The notes: generated from the sequence alone by a model not told the origin. Positions 1 to 8,676 are shown, counted from the first letter of the stretch. The stretch: 64,000 bases of DNA from an uncultured Pseudomonadales bacterium (GCA_938036875.1 CALHVX010000017.1:124001-188000), one strand, 5' to 3'. Numbers and translations are program-made.

Positions 1-528
1 TCGGATCTCACTTAGCGTTTCGTCAATTAGGCTTTGCACAACAACAGGATCAACCTTGGAATCCAACACCGAGCCCTGCATCTGCACTTGCGTCACTTGC
101 AGCCTGGGACTGGTCTGGGGATTGGGGTCACGCTCGTTGCGTGGACCAATGTTGTTAACCACCGCAGCCATGCTCTGCATAGCAACAAAACAAAGCACGA
201 CAATTAGGCTCAACAGCAGCCAATTGCGCCAGCCGCCCGCAGCTTGCGCTGCATCCGCTTTGGTCACGGCTGCAGCGTCTTTTTTGTCTTGCTCTAAGAA
301 GGTGCTGGTCAGGCTTGCACCAGCCAGCATGGACCCTGCTTGCGGCGACCGGTTGGGAACAACGTCGGCTCTACGTTGGGTATCATCAACTTGTCGGTCG
401 TTGCGAAAATTTTGAATCACCTCTCGGCGCGCACCCAAATAGTCTTTTGTCGCCACCTCTCCCGCCGCGTGTGCTCGTGCCAAACGACGCAGTCGGGCTG
501 TTGGTGCAGAAAGTGACATTAACGACAT
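1..528 (-). CDS. Membrane-anchored protein of unknown function, cut by the left edge
   Basis: The minus-strand frame is open from an ATG at 528 to the first base of the window, giving 176 codons with no stop, so the C-terminus lies outside. The start is 8 bases after the kinase stop and is preceded by an AGGGG/AAGG ribosome-binding stretch. A second in-frame ATG lies three codons in. Residues 10-45 are basic and helical (ARLRRLARAHAAGEV), followed by a polar linker. One hydrophobic helix at about residues 101-119 (WLLLSLIVVLCFVAM) predicts a cytoplasmic N-terminus and a periplasmic remainder. The family is not recognised. Its place as last visible gene of the FHA/PP2C/kinase operon suggests it is a substrate, anchor or output protein of that module; this is inference. 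Confidence 0.75.
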   Translation of the reverse strand, partial: MSLMSLSAPTARLRRLARAHAAGEVATKDYLGARREVIQNFRNDRQVDDTQRRADVVPNRSPQAGSMLAGASLTSTFLEQDKKDAAAVTKADAAQAAGGWRNWLLLSLIVVLCFVAMQSMAAVVNNIGPRNERDPNPQTSPRLQVTQVQMQGSVLDSKVDPVVVQSLIDETLSEIR

Positions 529-536
529 GCTTAGCC

Positions 537-3116
537 TTATCCCCTAGGAATTTCGCGCAAGATGCGCAATCCGGTGACCTCATCACCTGCCGTTGCCACA
601 TCGCTAATGCTATCGGCGGTGCAGCTGTCTAGCGGGTCTTGATAAGAACCGCCAGCGGCTTTTGCGCCATCGGCCGTCATCACCCACTCACGCACATTGC
701 CCAGCGCGTGGATTAATCCGTACTGACCCGCCTGCCCTGCATCTACCGCCAATGGTGCTAACCCTCTTTCTACACCGGCAAGTTGTACACGGCAATTACG
801 GTTAGGATCTGCAGCAGCTGCGACCGCTTGGTGCCACTCGTCCAGCGTTGGCAAACGGTAACGGTAACCCGTGCGTTCGGTGAGCCATTCAGTAAAAGCA
901 ATCGCCAAATTTAGTGGCATACCTACCGCCGGAAGCGATGTTTTTTGCTGAATCTCACATCGCTTAGTGGCCCCGCAAAATTGGTTAAACAACCCAATGC
1001 TCACCTCTTCTTTGCCAACCGCAAAGTCAGGCTGGCTATCAAGACCGGGGATAACAACCAGCTTGGGACCCAACAAGACCGCCCCTTGCGAATCGCTGCC
1101 TAGACTGTCTATACAATAACCACGACGACCTACCTGAGCCCCATTACCCACCAGATAAGTTTGAGCACAACTGTCTAGGCGCAGCGCGGTTAGGTTCGGC
1201 AACAATCCAAACTTTGCCAATGCATCAACCTGAAGTTTGGCGGCTCGGTCCTGATCAACCGAGCGCAATTGATTCACGCAACGAACCATCTCTGCATCAA
1301 CACGCTGCAGCCCCACCGCTTGTTGAGATGGGAAAGCCCGAACCAGCTCGCGATAGCGACCGTGCACGGCACCAACGTCAAGCCGCAGACAAGAACCGGA
1401 AAACAAGCCGCTAAGCGACTGGGAAAACTGGGCTTGTTGAACCAAGGTTTGTGCCTGCTCGGCAGATTCTTGCTCATCGTCGCGCGCACCTACGAGATCA
1501 ACGCTGAGTCGGTCGAGCACCGAGTACATGAACATACGCGGTGACAAACGCTTGAGCGCTTCTTCGGCTAAGTTTAGCTCGCGCTGCTCAATAGATTCAC
1601 TAACCATGGATTCCAAGACATCCACCGCCGCTAAGTTCAACTCAGCCCAACGGGGATGCTCAGGAAATTCAGACGCCGCTAACGAAAACGCGCCTTCCAG
1701 CTCCAGCAAATAGTCAATGGAAGGTTCCGGCTGCGCCAAGATATCCGTAATATTTGATTCAAGTCGTTGCTTCAAAAACTCAGCCGCTTGGTCAAGCGGA
1801 CCAAACTGCACCCCTTTGCGGTAACGACTCAAGGCCCTAGTCAAACGCGGTTCCGACACAACCGCATCGGTGTAAACCGCCAGCACGCGCTGAGAGAACC
1901 CTCGCGTTAGGGATTCAGAACCATCTAAGCCGCGTAGCGTCTGCATCTCAGCACGCAACGAGTTATGCCAGCTGGTGTTAAATTTAGGTTCAACCAGCAA
2001 CGCATCTAGCCTCACCGCCTGAGCATCCAACAAGGTGGTAGCTCGCACCTCCTGCTTCACCTCGGTAAGTTCCGCTTCGTCTTGCATCGAGTTAATCGCC
2101 AGTGCAAACACAACCGCAGCTGCAGCAATGATGCCAATACGACCTTGCCAGGCGGTAACTCGGTTGAACGCGTGTTGAACCTGAGCAGCATCTTGCGGTC
2201 GAGATACGCGCTCAAAAGCCAAGCACTTTTCTAACGCTTGCCATTTAAAACGTGATAGCCCTTTAGGGCGCTGCGCTTTGCGGCCTTCGGCCTGCGCCTC
2301 TTTAGCGGACAAACGATCGTACGGATGACGTCCAGTTAAGATCAGGTAAATCACCACACCAAGCGCATACAAGTCATCGCTAGTTTCTGGCGTCTGCCCT
2401 TGCAACATTTCTAAGCTGGCGTAAGCCGGCGTTAGCGCCGCCAGCCGCTGAGGGTCAAACAAGGTAGCGTCGCGCTCGTTTTGCCCCGCGTGATTGATTT
2501 GTACCGCACGTGCGATACCAAAATCCAAAATTTTGGCACGGTTATCATCCGAAACAAACACATTGCCCGGCTTGAAGTCCGCATGCACTACCCCGGCTTC
2601 GTGCGCATGGCGCAGCCCGGCAACCAAGCCATCAATGATTGACCAAGCCATTTCATCAGGTAAACCATCCGGGAACTGCTCAATCAATTTCGCCAACTCA
2701 CGACCCTGGAGCATCTCCATCGTCATAAACGGCAGATCACCATCTTTGTCAAAATCAAATATCGAAACAATGTTCGGGTGCGACAAGGTTTGTGACTTTG
2801 ACGCCTCTCTCTCCAACGCCATGAAGGCTTCAGGATGCTGACGGAAATCGTGATTTAAGACTTTGACCGCAACAAAGGGTTGCCGATCGCGAGCCTCAAC
2901 CTTGCGTAGGTCACGTGCTTTGTAAACGGTGCCCATACCACCGCTACCCAGTTTTTCTTCCAGCACAAAACGCTGTTTCAATATTTTGGGCGTCTCAACA
3001 AACTCATTTGCAGCATGCGAGCTACTTGACCCAGAACTGGGGTCCGGCGGTTTCATCGGACCGCTTGGTTCTCGCAAGATGGTGACGTCCGAATCGTTAC
3101 TCATGGCTGCAAGCAT
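537..3116 (-). CDS. Ser/Thr protein kinase with C-terminal FGE-sulfatase-like domain
   Basis: This is a Hanks-type kinase at about residues 45-315: the glycine loop is GSGGMGTVYKA, the ATP lysine sits in VAVKVL, the catalytic loop is HADFKPGN and the metal-binding motif DFG. The HxDFKPxN form, in place of HRDLKPxN, occurs in this bacterial kinase group and does not imply inactivity. A transmembrane helix near residues 325-342 (IGIIAAAAVVFALAI) is followed by a helical, probably periplasmic region. A formylglycine-generating-enzyme-like domain closes the protein (RYRLPTLDEW, LGNVREW, GGSY). Such C-terminal domains usually act in binding or recognition. The start may be ATG 3116 or ATG 3104 (MSND); both have weak ribosome-binding sites and overlap the phosphatase gene by 20 or 8 bases. 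It probably phosphorylates cell-envelope or FHA-bound targets and is opposed by the adjacent phosphatase. Confidence 0.88.
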   Translation of the reverse strand: MLAAMSNDSDVTILREPSGPMKPPDPSSGSSSSHAANEFVETPKILKQRFVLEEKLGSGGMGTVYKARDLRKVEARDRQPFVAVKVLNHDFRQHPEAFMALEREASKSQTLSHPNIVSIFDFDKDGDLPFMTMEMLQGRELAKLIEQFPDGLPDEMAWSIIDGLVAGLRHAHEAGVVHADFKPGNVFVSDDNRAKILDFGIARAVQINHAGQNERDATLFDPQRLAALTPAYASLEMLQGQTPETSDDLYALGVVIYLILTGRHPYDRLSAKEAQAEGRKAQRPKGLSRFKWQALEKCLAFERVSRPQDAAQVQHAFNRVTAWQGRIGIIAAAAVVFALAINSMQDEAELTEVKQEVRATTLLDAQAVRLDALLVEPKFNTSWHNSLRAEMQTLRGLDGSESLTRGFSQRVLAVYTDAVVSEPRLTRALSRYRKGVQFGPLDQAAEFLKQRLESNITDILAQPEPSIDYLLELEGAFSLAASEFPEHPRWAELNLAAVDVLESMVSESIEQRELNLAEEALKRLSPRMFMYSVLDRLSVDLVGARDDEQESAEQAQTLVQQAQFSQSLSGLFSGSCLRLDVGAVHGRYRELVRAFPSQQAVGLQRVDAEMVRCVNQLRSVDQDRAAKLQVDALAKFGLLPNLTALRLDSCAQTYLVGNGAQVGRRGYCIDSLGSDSQGAVLLGPKLVVIPGLDSQPDFAVGKEEVSIGLFNQFCGATKRCEIQQKTSLPAVGMPLNLAIAFTEWLTERTGYRYRLPTLDEWHQAVAAAADPNRNCRVQLAGVERGLAPLAVDAGQAGQYGLIHALGNVREWVMTADGAKAAGGSYQDPLDSCTADSISDVATAGDEVTGLRILREIPRG

Positions 3117-3888
3117 CAGGACTTAGGTGAGCAACCACAATGGATACGTTGTCGCGCGCTGGGCTGGCCAACGCAAGCTCTAACAGCCGATCCGCCATTA
3201 GTTGCGGGGAGCTACCACTCAAGCACTGGTGAATATCATCCAGCGCAACTTCTCGATAGAGCCCATCAGAGCAAAGTAAAAAAGTGTCGTGAGGTTCAAC
3301 ATCAAACACCGCAATGTCTAGGTGCAACTCCTGTTGGCTACCCACGGCTCGAGTGATGACGTTGGAGTCTGTTGCGAGCAACTCCGCTTCACTCATAGCC
3401 CCGGATTCAAACAGTTCAAAAGACGGGTTATGGTCACGGGTTACTTGCTCCAAACGACCTAGGCGGTAGCGATACAAACGGCTATCGCCAGCCCACAACG
3501 CAATACCCACCTGGGTATCCGCAACCAAGGCAACAACCGTGCTGCCAATTGTCGCTCCGTCACAATGCACACGCGCATGGGCACGTAACGCATCATTCAC
3601 CGTTAGTATTTCTGCTTCGATACCATCAACTCGATCCGCTAACGAACCTTCAATCGGCATCTTGGCTAATGCGTCGCAAATGGATTGAGAGGCAAAGTCA
3701 CCTAACGCATGGCCACCCATGCCATCGGCCACCACCCAAAGCCCAGCCTCGCTGCGCGCAAGTACCGCATCTTCATTTTTTTTCCGGCGTTTACCGCAAT
3801 GCGTTTGGGCTGCAGCAACCCAAGCCGTTGCCAACGGGCCAGCCGTCTGCTGCACCGTTTTTTTGGCATCCAAGCTTGCTTCCGTCAT
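3097..3888 (-). CDS. PP2C-family Ser/Thr protein phosphatase
   Basis: The 263-residue protein is almost entirely a PPM/PP2C domain. It shows the usual metal-binding blocks: RKKNEDA near residue 38, VVADGMGGH, LLCSDGLY and DNVSIVVA near the C-terminus. There is no signal peptide or membrane helix, so it acts in the cytoplasm. By family it removes phosphate from Ser/Thr residues using Mg2+/Mn2+. ATG 3888 overlaps the FHA stop as ATGA and has AGGAA upstream, and its own end overlaps the kinase start, so FHA, phosphatase and kinase are translationally coupled. It resembles PppA/Stp1-type phosphatases, but no type VI secretion gene is seen here. Confidence 0.93.
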   Translation of the reverse strand: MTEASLDAKKTVQQTAGPLATAWVAAAQTHCGKRRKKNEDAVLARSEAGLWVVADGMGGHALGDFASQSICDALAKMPIEGSLADRVDGIEAEILTVNDALRAHARVHCDGATIGSTVVALVADTQVGIALWAGDSRLYRYRLGRLEQVTRDHNPSFELFESGAMSEAELLATDSNVITRAVGSQQELHLDIAVFDVEPHDTFLLCSDGLYREVALDDIHQCLSGSSPQLMADRLLELALASPARDNVSIVVAHLSPDACSHE

Positions 3889-4241
3889 GATTCCTGCACA
3901 CCCGGCCGCAACAAACGAAAATGCACGGCATTGGCTTCGGTTGGTTGCTCACCAAGGCTGATCCAACCAGCACCCCAAAGCCGCATTTCACCTCGGTGCA
4001 CTAGGGTGACCTGCTCATCTTCTGTTTGAACGTAGGTGCCGTTGGTACTGTGATCAACCAACACGAAGTTTTGCGCTCGCTCCTCTACGTAAGCGTGAGT
4101 GCGCGAGGCGAAAGGAAAGTTAAGATGCAGCTGCGCGGAAGGTTCGCGACCCATAACGGCACGCGCCGGCGCTTGGCCTCCGACGGCTAGTTGTGTTTCT
4201 TGCCAACTCAAGACTAACTGTGAGTCTTCCTGCGTATCCAT
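3885..4241 (-). CDS. FHA-domain phosphothreonine-binding protein
   Basis: This short protein (118 residues from ATG 4241) is essentially one forkhead-associated domain, with the family motifs VMGREPSAQL (GRxxxxxL), FASRTHAYVE (SRxHA), LVDHSTNGTYV (D.STNGT) and a conserved C-terminal strand. FHA domains bind phosphothreonine peptides, so it is the reader that pairs with the kinase and phosphatase encoded next. The frame stays open upstream to 4358, but that extension crosses the repeat at 4269-4312 and reads as non-protein-like sequence, so the MDTQ start is preferred. The ribosome-binding site is weak. Confidence 0.85.
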   Translation of the reverse strand: MDTQEDSQLVLSWQETQLAVGGQAPARAVMGREPSAQLHLNFPFASRTHAYVEERAQNFVLVDHSTNGTYVQTEDEQVTLVHRGEMRLWGAGWISLGEQPTEANAVHFRLLRPGVQES

Positions 4242-4268
4242 GTTCTGTTCGACCCGACAGATTAGTTG

Positions 4269-4312
4269 CGCGCTGCGGCTGCGCGTAGCTCCCACAATGT
4301 AGCTCCTACAAT
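4269..4312. repeat. REP-like element: GC hairpin plus tandem 14-mer
   Basis: A short GC-rich inverted repeat (CGCGC, 7-base loop, GCGCG) at 4269-4285 abuts two tandem copies of a 14-mer. These are GTAGCTCCCACAAT (4285-4298) and GTAGCTCCTACAAT (4299-4312), differing at one base. On the minus strand the unit reads TTGTAGGAGCTAC, a form resembling the small dispersed repeats of pseudomonads. It lies just upstream of the FHA start. No second copy was noticed in the window, so the assignment as a dispersed repeat is provisional. Confidence 0.5.
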
Positions 4313-4456
4313 AGAGCACGCTCTGCGCTAGGGTTGAGAGCTTTGTCACAAAGCGCAAGCCAATCCAGTCTACTGGGAACTAGGCGACGCTGGAAGCAGC
4401 AGCGGGAACTGGGGGGTCGGGTGCTGGCCTGAGTGAAGGCGGATTAACGCCTGTTG

Positions 4457-5365
4457 CTAGTGCAAATAGGCAAACAAACGCCGGCGATATGCCGTGGCCA
4501 ATTCGTGACCTTTGCCCAACAAAGTAAAGATTCTGAGCATAGTGACCCGACCAATATCGTCTCGAAACTCACGATCGGTTTGCACGATGGTCATACATTG
4601 GTCTAGGGCTTGTTCATATTCACCCGCTACAACGCTGCGTACACAGATCGCGTAACAAGCCTCAAGATTCTTAGCATCGGCTGCCTGTTGCTGCATCAAG
4701 CTTTCTAGGTCCGGCAAGGTCAGCGCTTCATCGGCAAATTGCAGCCGCATTTCTGGACGCTCGCGCTGGTCCGCGCCTTCTGTGATTGATGCCAGCACCG
4801 TACGCGCCTCATCCAGAGTTCCCTGCTGAACCAACACGTCTGCAAGCTCAACCCGAAAGCCCATGTTGTTCGGCTCTTCATTGATGGCTTGCTGCAACAT
4901 GGCAATAGCGGTTGGGTAGTCTTTAGCGTCTAGAATCGCCTGCAGCTGCCCCTTTAAGGCATCAGCAGACGATAAGGTTAAACGGTCCAACAGCTCGCGG
5001 TAGGCACCATCGGCTTGAGGGCCATCCAGTTGATCGGCAATTTGGCCACCGGATACGACACGAATACTGGGCAAACCTTGAACACGCAAATGCTGCGCCA
5101 AGGTTTGGTCTTCAGATACGTCAACCAACCCCAACAGCGCTTTGCCTTGATAGGCAGGCATTAAGTCTTGCAGTTGCTGCCTAGCTGCAGCCGAAGGGGG
5201 TACTTGATCTGCCCAAAACAACAGCAGTACTGGAACCTGCTGGGAGCGCTCAACCACGTCACTTTGAAAGTTATCCGGCGAGACAGCGAATACTACGCCG
5301 CCACTTTGGCCAGGGGCTGAGGGATGAGACTGGTGGCCTTCAGGGCCTAAATTACTGCTGTCCAC
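4457..5365 (-). CDS. YbbN/CnoX-type thioredoxin-fold TPR co-chaperone lacking the CxxC site
   Basis: The 302-residue protein has an N-terminal thioredoxin fold (about residues 25-130) and a TPR-rich C-terminal half, the YbbN/CnoX architecture. Where thioredoxin has WCxxC this protein reads WADQVPPS, so both active-site cysteines are gone and disulphide reduction through that site is not possible. By family it is a holdase or co-chaperone that hands substrates to GroEL or DnaK in the cytoplasm. The start is GTG 5365, with no strong ribosome-binding site. It lies between the CPXCG gene and the FHA gene on the same strand, but the roughly 215-base gap before FHA suggests the signalling module has its own promoter. 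Confidence 0.88.
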   Translation of the reverse strand: MDSSNLGPEGHQSHPSAPGQSGGVVFAVSPDNFQSDVVERSQQVPVLLLFWADQVPPSAAARQQLQDLMPAYQGKALLGLVDVSEDQTLAQHLRVQGLPSIRVVSGGQIADQLDGPQADGAYRELLDRLTLSSADALKGQLQAILDAKDYPTAIAMLQQAINEEPNNMGFRVELADVLVQQGTLDEARTVLASITEGADQRERPEMRLQFADEALTLPDLESLMQQQAADAKNLEACYAICVRSVVAGEYEQALDQCMTIVQTDREFRDDIGRVTMLRIFTLLGKGHELATAYRRRLFAYLH

Positions 5366-5407
5366 TACGGTTCACTAGGTTCACAAGACCCGGCTATGGT
5401 ACACGAC

Positions 5408-5617
5408 TTAGGAAGCGTCATTCTCGTCTTGTGCCATCAGCTCAACGCCGCCGGTCCCCGTGATAGCTGCCGTAAAGTCGATAGGTCGACAGCAGACCTC
5501 ACAGTCTTCGATGAAGTTAGTACTGGTCTGCCCTTCCAAGGCACTAAGGTCCACTACAATGGAAATGGGCTCACCGCAGTAGGGGCAGTAGGTCGGTACT
5601 TCTTCGGTTATATACAT
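5408..5617 (-). CDS. CPXCG-motif cysteine-rich small protein
   Basis: This 69-residue protein carries YCPYCGEPI near the N-terminus and CEVCCRPI further on, which is the CPXCG-motif family with a likely zinc ribbon made from two CxxC pairs. Its function is unknown. It follows the MBL hydrolase by 19 bases and precedes ybbN by 42 bases, consistent with one transcript. The size is normal for the family. The C-terminus is acidic (AQDENDAS). Confidence 0.88.
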   Translation of the reverse strand: MYITEEVPTYCPYCGEPISIVVDLSALEGQTSTNFIEDCEVCCRPIDFTAAITGTGGVELMAQDENDAS

Positions 5618-5636
5618 GCGCCAAAGGGTCCAGAAA

Positions 5637-6464
5637 TTACGCTTGGCCGGAAAATGCTATCCACGGATGGCCATCCGCTTGGGTTGCGAACTCTAGCGAC
5701 TCAACCGTTGATCGCAGGGGTTCAAAAATAGAAGCGAGCTTCACCAGATCATTGTTTTGCTCGCTGACATGGCCGATCACAACGTGCAGTTTGGGGTGGG
5801 CAATGTGGCTAAGCAGCATGGCCGCTTGCTCGTTAGATAAATGTCCTAGATCTCCAGCCACCCGACGCTGGACAGACGGTGGATAACGTCCAGCAAACAA
5901 TAGGTCACGGTCGTGGTTAGCCTCCATCAGCAACCCATCTAGCTGCTGATAACTTTCAATCACATGAGGCGTGCAATGCCCAAGATCCGACAAAACGCCC
6001 AGACGAACTCCATTCGCGGAAAAAACAAACTGGGTTGGTTCTCGAGCATCATGGGGCACAGTAACGGGCAGCACATCCACCCCATCAACCTGCAGGATTT
6101 GGCCCGGGGTTAAGGTGTTAGCGTGCAAACCACCCTTAACGGATTTTCGCGTGCCATGACTAGCGAACACGGGTATCGAATATTTGTGGGCTAGGGCCGC
6201 AACCCCAGAAGCGTGATCAGAATGCTCATGGCTGACAAAGATGGCGTTTATATCCCCGGGACGTAAACCCAGGTTGCGCAGCCTTGCGGTAGTGCCACGC
6301 ATAGAAAATCCGCAATCAACCAAGAAGTTAGCGCCAGCTAGGCTTACCACCGTGCCGTTGCCTTTGCTGCCACTACCAATAGAGGCAATGCCCGCATCAC
6401 CTTGCAGCGCTAGCGCTTGCAGCTCTGTGTTATCAAAGAGCTGCCGTTCTGCCAACTCACTCAA
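5637..6464 (-). CDS. MBL-fold metallo-hydrolase (YycJ/WalJ-like) next to bamC
   Basis: This 275-residue metallo-beta-lactamase-fold hydrolase has the metal motif SHEHSDH, an upstream FLVDCG strand and a later IGHVSEQN segment. The YycJ/WalJ branch includes DNA- or nucleotide-directed hydrolases, but the substrate here cannot be read from sequence. The only well-placed start is TTG 6464, overlapping the bamC stop as TTGA, so it is translated by coupling to bamC. The same gene neighbours bamC in pseudomonads. It is cytoplasmic, with no signal peptide. Confidence 0.85.
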   Translation of the reverse strand: MSELAERQLFDNTELQALALQGDAGIASIGSGSKGNGTVVSLAGANFLVDCGFSMRGTTARLRNLGLRPGDINAIFVSHEHSDHASGVAALAHKYSIPVFASHGTRKSVKGGLHANTLTPGQILQVDGVDVLPVTVPHDAREPTQFVFSANGVRLGVLSDLGHCTPHVIESYQQLDGLLMEANHDRDLLFAGRYPPSVQRRVAGDLGHLSNEQAAMLLSHIAHPKLHVVIGHVSEQNNDLVKLASIFEPLRSTVESLEFATQADGHPWIAFSGQA

Positions 6465-7675
6465 CCGGCATACTCACGGACCAACACCAACACTTGCTGC
6501 GCACGCTCACGATCTGGCGCCTTCTCTTGCGCATCTAACACCGACAACCAATAGGCTTCACGCGGACTGCCTGGCACTTCGCGCAACTGCAACAAGTACT
6601 GCTCACCTTTGTTGCTACCTGAGAACAGGCGACTAAAGAAACCGGGCTCTTCACCAGTAAAGGTCTCTTCGGTTAGCTTAACTAAGTATCGCTGCTCACC
6701 GCGCTCGCTTTCTAGCACCTCAACTTCAGCGTTGCCTAACGCTTGCCCAACGCTAGCCCAAGCGCGCTCTAAGTCTAGATTCAAACGCAACACCGGCTCA
6801 CCGCTGTCATCACGTTCCATCACCGACTTAGGGTCTGTTTGAATATCGGCTGCAATCATGGACACCAATTGCTCAGACACCTTAGCCGCAATGTAAGCAC
6901 CCACTTCTTGCAACATATCCGCTTCTACTTGATCAACGCTAGATTTCACTTCAAGCAAATTGGCTTGGTACTTGGGCCGTGGAAGCTCCAGCGGTGCCTC
7001 TTCTACCGCCATCGGCGCCTCGAAGATACGGCTTAGATCAGGAATCACTGGCGCAGCCATCAGCGGAGCCGCTGGCTGACGCAAGTGGCGTAAATGGATT
7101 TCGGACGTACGGTCACGTAAACCACGTTCAACACGTACCAAGATGCGATCAATAGCAGCGGGCTTATCAGTATTGTTTTGCTCTAGCAAACGCCGCACCA
7201 AATCGCGATGTGCGGTGCCATCCACCAGCAGCCACTCCGTGTCGATACGACCGTCCCTGGGCACCTCGTTGATGACCTGCACACCGTTTTCTGCAAAGAA
7301 CTGCTTTAACTTTGGCCACACCGTCGTCGGCTCTTCAGGCACAACCAACCAACGCCGCTCACCGATCCGCTGCATGCGAACCTCTTCCGCTTTTTCATCA
7401 CCGTAAATGGCATCAGGCAAAGGTGGGCGGTCTGGGTAGTAGTTAGCATTGGTTTGTTCCGGCGTTTGCGGAATTGGGAAGGGATCGGATACAGCCTCTT
7501 GATCCAAACCCTCAGGCACCTGCAATTTGGAGCCCGCTTTGGCATCTAAATAATCATCGCGAGGGTTAACAAAGACCCCTTCGTCGTCACCAAACCAACC
7601 ACAGCCGGTCAACCCAGTACTAAGACCAATGCTAAGCAACGTTAGGGTTGCAATAAGTTGCGTTGGAAATTTCAT
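6461..7675 (-). CDS. bamC: Outer membrane protein assembly factor BamC
   Basis: This is a lipoprotein of the BAM complex that inserts beta-barrel proteins into the outer membrane. The N-terminus is a lipoprotein signal with lipobox LTGC (Cys25). The body shows the BamC features: an unstructured acidic stretch after the Cys, then two helix-grip domains, the first near residues 105-185 (RRWLVVPEEPTTVWP) and the second near 300-400. At 404 residues it is longer than E. coli BamC (344), mostly through the linker. It follows dapA by 4 bases, as in many gammaproteobacteria, and overlaps the MBL gene. Confidence 0.92.
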   Translation of the reverse strand: MKFPTQLIATLTLLSIGLSTGLTGCGWFGDDEGVFVNPRDDYLDAKAGSKLQVPEGLDQEAVSDPFPIPQTPEQTNANYYPDRPPLPDAIYGDEKAEEVRMQRIGERRWLVVPEEPTTVWPKLKQFFAENGVQVINEVPRDGRIDTEWLLVDGTAHRDLVRRLLEQNNTDKPAAIDRILVRVERGLRDRTSEIHLRHLRQPAAPLMAAPVIPDLSRIFEAPMAVEEAPLELPRPKYQANLLEVKSSVDQVEADMLQEVGAYIAAKVSEQLVSMIAADIQTDPKSVMERDDSGEPVLRLNLDLERAWASVGQALGNAEVEVLESERGEQRYLVKLTEETFTGEEPGFFSRLFSGSNKGEQYLLQLREVPGSPREAYWLSVLDAQEKAPDRERAQQVLVLVREYAG

Positions 7676-7679
7676 GAAG

Positions 7680-8567
7680 TTAAAGAGCTCCTAGGGTGCG
7701 CAAGCGAGCGGTTAGCTCCGCATGATGCGGGGCGGTGAGCTCAAGCAACGGCAAGCGTATACCGCTTTCAATTTTGCCCATGCTGTGTAGGGCCCACTTA
7801 GTTGGCGTGGGTGATGACTCCACAAACAAAATGTCATGAATCGGCTGCAGCTTGGCATCTAACGCCTGGGCTTTGGCGATGTCGCCACTCAAATATGCAT
7901 CAACAAAGTCAGCCATCATGCGAGGCAACACGTTGGCAGTCACCGAGATGGTGCCGCTGGCACCTTGCTCCAACATACGCAGGGTTTGTGCATCTTCGCC
8001 AGACAACAAGATAAAATCGTCTGCTACTTTGTCACGGATTGCGGTGATTCGTTCCGGATCGCCGCAAGCTTCCTTAATACCAATCACATTGGGTAAGGGT
8101 GCAATCTTGGCTACCGTTTCCGCTGTCATATCACAGCCGGTTCGAGGCGGAACGTTGTATAGCACCAAGGGGCCGTTACAGGCTTTAGCAATGGCTTCGT
8201 AGTGCGCCACCAACCCAGCTTGGGTTGGTCGGTTGTAGTAAGGGGTTACCAGCAAACAGGCATCGGCGCCAAACTTCTGCGCCGCCTGGGTTTGATGTAT
8301 GGCCTCAGAGGTTGAGTTCGCACCAGTGCCAGCGATGACGGGCACCTTGCCCGCCACCTGCTCAACCGTTCGCTTGATGACCGCCAAATGCTCGTCGACA
8401 TTGAGCGTCGCCGATTCACCAGTAGTCCCCATGGGCACAATGCCGTGAGTGCCTTCTTCAAGATGCCAGGCAATTAGACGATCTAACGCATCCCAATCTA
8501 CCTCGCCAGCCGCCTGCCCAGGGCCCTTCATCGGGGTGACCAACGCCACAATACTTCCCCTCAACAT
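7680..8567 (-). CDS. dapA: 4-hydroxy-tetrahydrodipicolinate synthase
   Basis: DapA condenses pyruvate with aspartate semialdehyde, the first committed step of lysine and diaminopimelate synthesis. The 295-residue protein shows the pyruvate site GTTGES (Thr48/Thr49), PYYNRP, Tyr137 in YNVPPRTGCD and the Schiff-base Lys165 in IGIKEACGD, matching E. coli Y133 and K161. The ATG start has AAGGGGATAG upstream. It is the first gene of the run into bamC. No lysine riboswitch is visible in the 109 bases before it. Confidence 0.97.
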   Translation of the reverse strand: MLRGSIVALVTPMKGPGQAAGEVDWDALDRLIAWHLEEGTHGIVPMGTTGESATLNVDEHLAVIKRTVEQVAGKVPVIAGTGANSTSEAIHQTQAAQKFGADACLLVTPYYNRPTQAGLVAHYEAIAKACNGPLVLYNVPPRTGCDMTAETVAKIAPLPNVIGIKEACGDPERITAIRDKVADDFILLSGEDAQTLRMLEQGASGTISVTANVLPRMMADFVDAYLSGDIAKAQALDAKLQPIHDILFVESSPTPTKWALHSMGKIESGIRLPLLELTAPHHAELTARLRTLGAL

Positions 8568-8676
8568 ATGCCCACTATCCCCTTAAAAGACGCCAAAAAG
8601 ATCACCACAATGACTAAGTTATTAACGCGCGCATGGTACGTCTAACATCGGGCTAGGTCTAACCCCAGTCCAATCT

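Noticed and set aside
2560-2640. Possible pseudokinase because the catalytic loop reads HAD instead of HRD
   Set aside because: The HxDFKPGN form is normal for this kinase group, and the Lys, Asp and DFG residues are all present.
4242-4358. Upstream extension of the FHA protein
   Set aside because: It is encoded largely by the REP-like repeat and hairpin, and MDTQ begins the conserved part.
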